From assembly GCF_009908265.2 (NCBI RefSeq), contig NZ_JAAATX020000011.1:62001-126000 (forward strand): 64,000 nucleotides of DNA. Reading direction: 5' to 3'. This DNA comes from Paragemmobacter amnigenus (GTDB taxonomy: Bacteria; Pseudomonadota; Alphaproteobacteria; Rhodobacterales; Rhodobacteraceae). Shown piece after piece: positions 63,599 to 64,000 of this stretch. A program made the position numbers and the translations under genes. How positions within the stretch are numbered: the stretch's first letter is position 1; every line of letters begins with the position of its first letter. The notes under the pieces were generated by a model. The model saw only the letters and a list, made by a program, of their open reading frames with translations, made no database searches and had not been told where the DNA came from.

Positions 63599-64000
63599 TC
63601 ACCTTGGGGCGAGCGTTCCCGCCGTCTCTTCGAGTTTGAGAACCATATCCATGAGAAGGGCCGCAGGGTCAAGGTTGACCGCCTTGCCCTTGCGCGCGCG
63701 GGCGGAGAGGGATTGCGCGGCCTCGGCCCAAAGGCGGGCGGCGTGGGGGTGGTCGGCAAGGCGGGTGATGAGCTGCGCCTCGCCCTTGGCCGCCTCGGGC
63801 GGGAGCTGGCGGGTCGCGGCGGCGCGGGCCAGGCGGGTGAGGAAGAGGTCGAGGAGGGTGAGGATCAGGTCGAACTGTTCCTCGGCCCCGCGACCGGCGC
63901 CGGTTTCGGCAAGGGCCAGAAGGCGCGGGCGATCAAGGCGGGGCAGGGTGGAGAGGAGGCCGGTGATCGCGGCATAGAGTTTCAGGCCGTCGAGATTGGT
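63599..64000 (-). CDS. holB: HolB, DNA polymerase III delta' (3' part, cut by window edge)
   Basis: The C-terminal 133 residues of a protein that enters from the right edge. The helical sequence (TNLDGLKLYAAITGLLSTL, RLLALAETGAGRGAEEQFDLILTLLDLFL, LLMDMVLKLEETAGTLAPR) and its place before tatD and the MBL hydrolase identify delta' of the clamp loader. The frame is open to the window end. Usually preceded by tmk, beyond the edge. Confidence 0.85.
   Translation of the reverse strand, partial: TNLDGLKLYAAITGLLSTLPRLDRPRLLALAETGAGRGAEEQFDLILTLLDLFLTRLARAAATRQLPPEAAKGEAQLITRLADHPHAARLWAEAAQSLSARARKGKAVNLDPAALLMDMVLKLEETAGTLAPR

Overview
The window is chromosomal DNA of a high-GC alphaproteobacterium, almost certainly a member of the Rhodobacterales (Rhodobacter/Paracoccus/Tabrizicola-like). 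This rests on several loci that are characteristic of the group: a DUF1127 gene followed by CCUCCUCCC-loop hairpins (the CcsR sRNAs), a long mraZ leader with an internal terminator (the UpsM sRNA), ctaD next to a small c-type cytochrome, an FNR box before ctaD, and RTX proteins ending in a Hint domain. No phage, insertion sequence, plasmid or CRISPR signature was seen. The two ends cut through hisA (left) and holB (right).

Layout. 0-4 kb: histidine genes hisA(partial)/hisH/hisB on the minus strand, interrupted by small envelope proteins and a DMT exporter, including an AT-richer patch at about 545-1420. 4.1-7.7 kb: a minus-strand Mn/Zn ABC uptake operon (sitABCD-like) with a Fur/Mur-type box inside its promoter. 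8-9 kb: two tRNA-Gly(GCC) copies, each with its own promoter and terminator. 8.9-16.3 kb: pyruvate carboxylase, a UvrD/PcrA helicase with a compositionally foreign internal segment, and a BenE-type transporter. 16.4-17.2 kb: five tandem CcsR-like sRNA units (ten CCUCCUCCC hairpins) behind a DUF1127 gene with an RpoH-like promoter. 17.4-33.2 kb: mrp, then the division/cell-wall cluster UpsM-mraZ-rsmH-ftsL-ftsI-murE-murF-mraY, a 3-kb interruption (winged-helix-like protein, RraA family, aminotransferase), then murD; the expected ftsW/murG do not follow. 33-46 kb: housekeeping genes (UbiH-like hydroxylase, HAD phosphatase, GntR regulator, GT2 glycosyltransferase, carA, yqeY, esterase, ctaD, cytochrome c, lipB, a methyltransferase, tRNA-Leu). 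46.7-54.7 kb: two large paralogous RTX/Hint proteins that share an N-terminal domain and an upstream motif. 55-59.5 kb: a polyamine-type ABC importer. 59.6-64 kb: GT61 glycosyltransferase, AEC carrier, MBL hydrolase, TatD and the 3' end of holB.

How the parts fit. The most striking region is 16.4-19.6 kb, where two RNA regulators flank mrp: an expanded array of anti-Shine-Dalgarno-like loops co-transcribed with a DUF1127 protein (a stress module in Rhodobacter), and the mraZ leader RNA that gates the cell-wall cluster by premature termination. A second recurring theme is a family of variable-arm palindromes with a conserved core (CTG-N3-CAG or TTC-TGGC-GAA) placed singly or in clusters of two to four at gene ends, most probably bidirectional terminators. 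Long open frames opposite real genes (up to about 1,500 codons) are a by-product of high-GC codon use and are not annotated.
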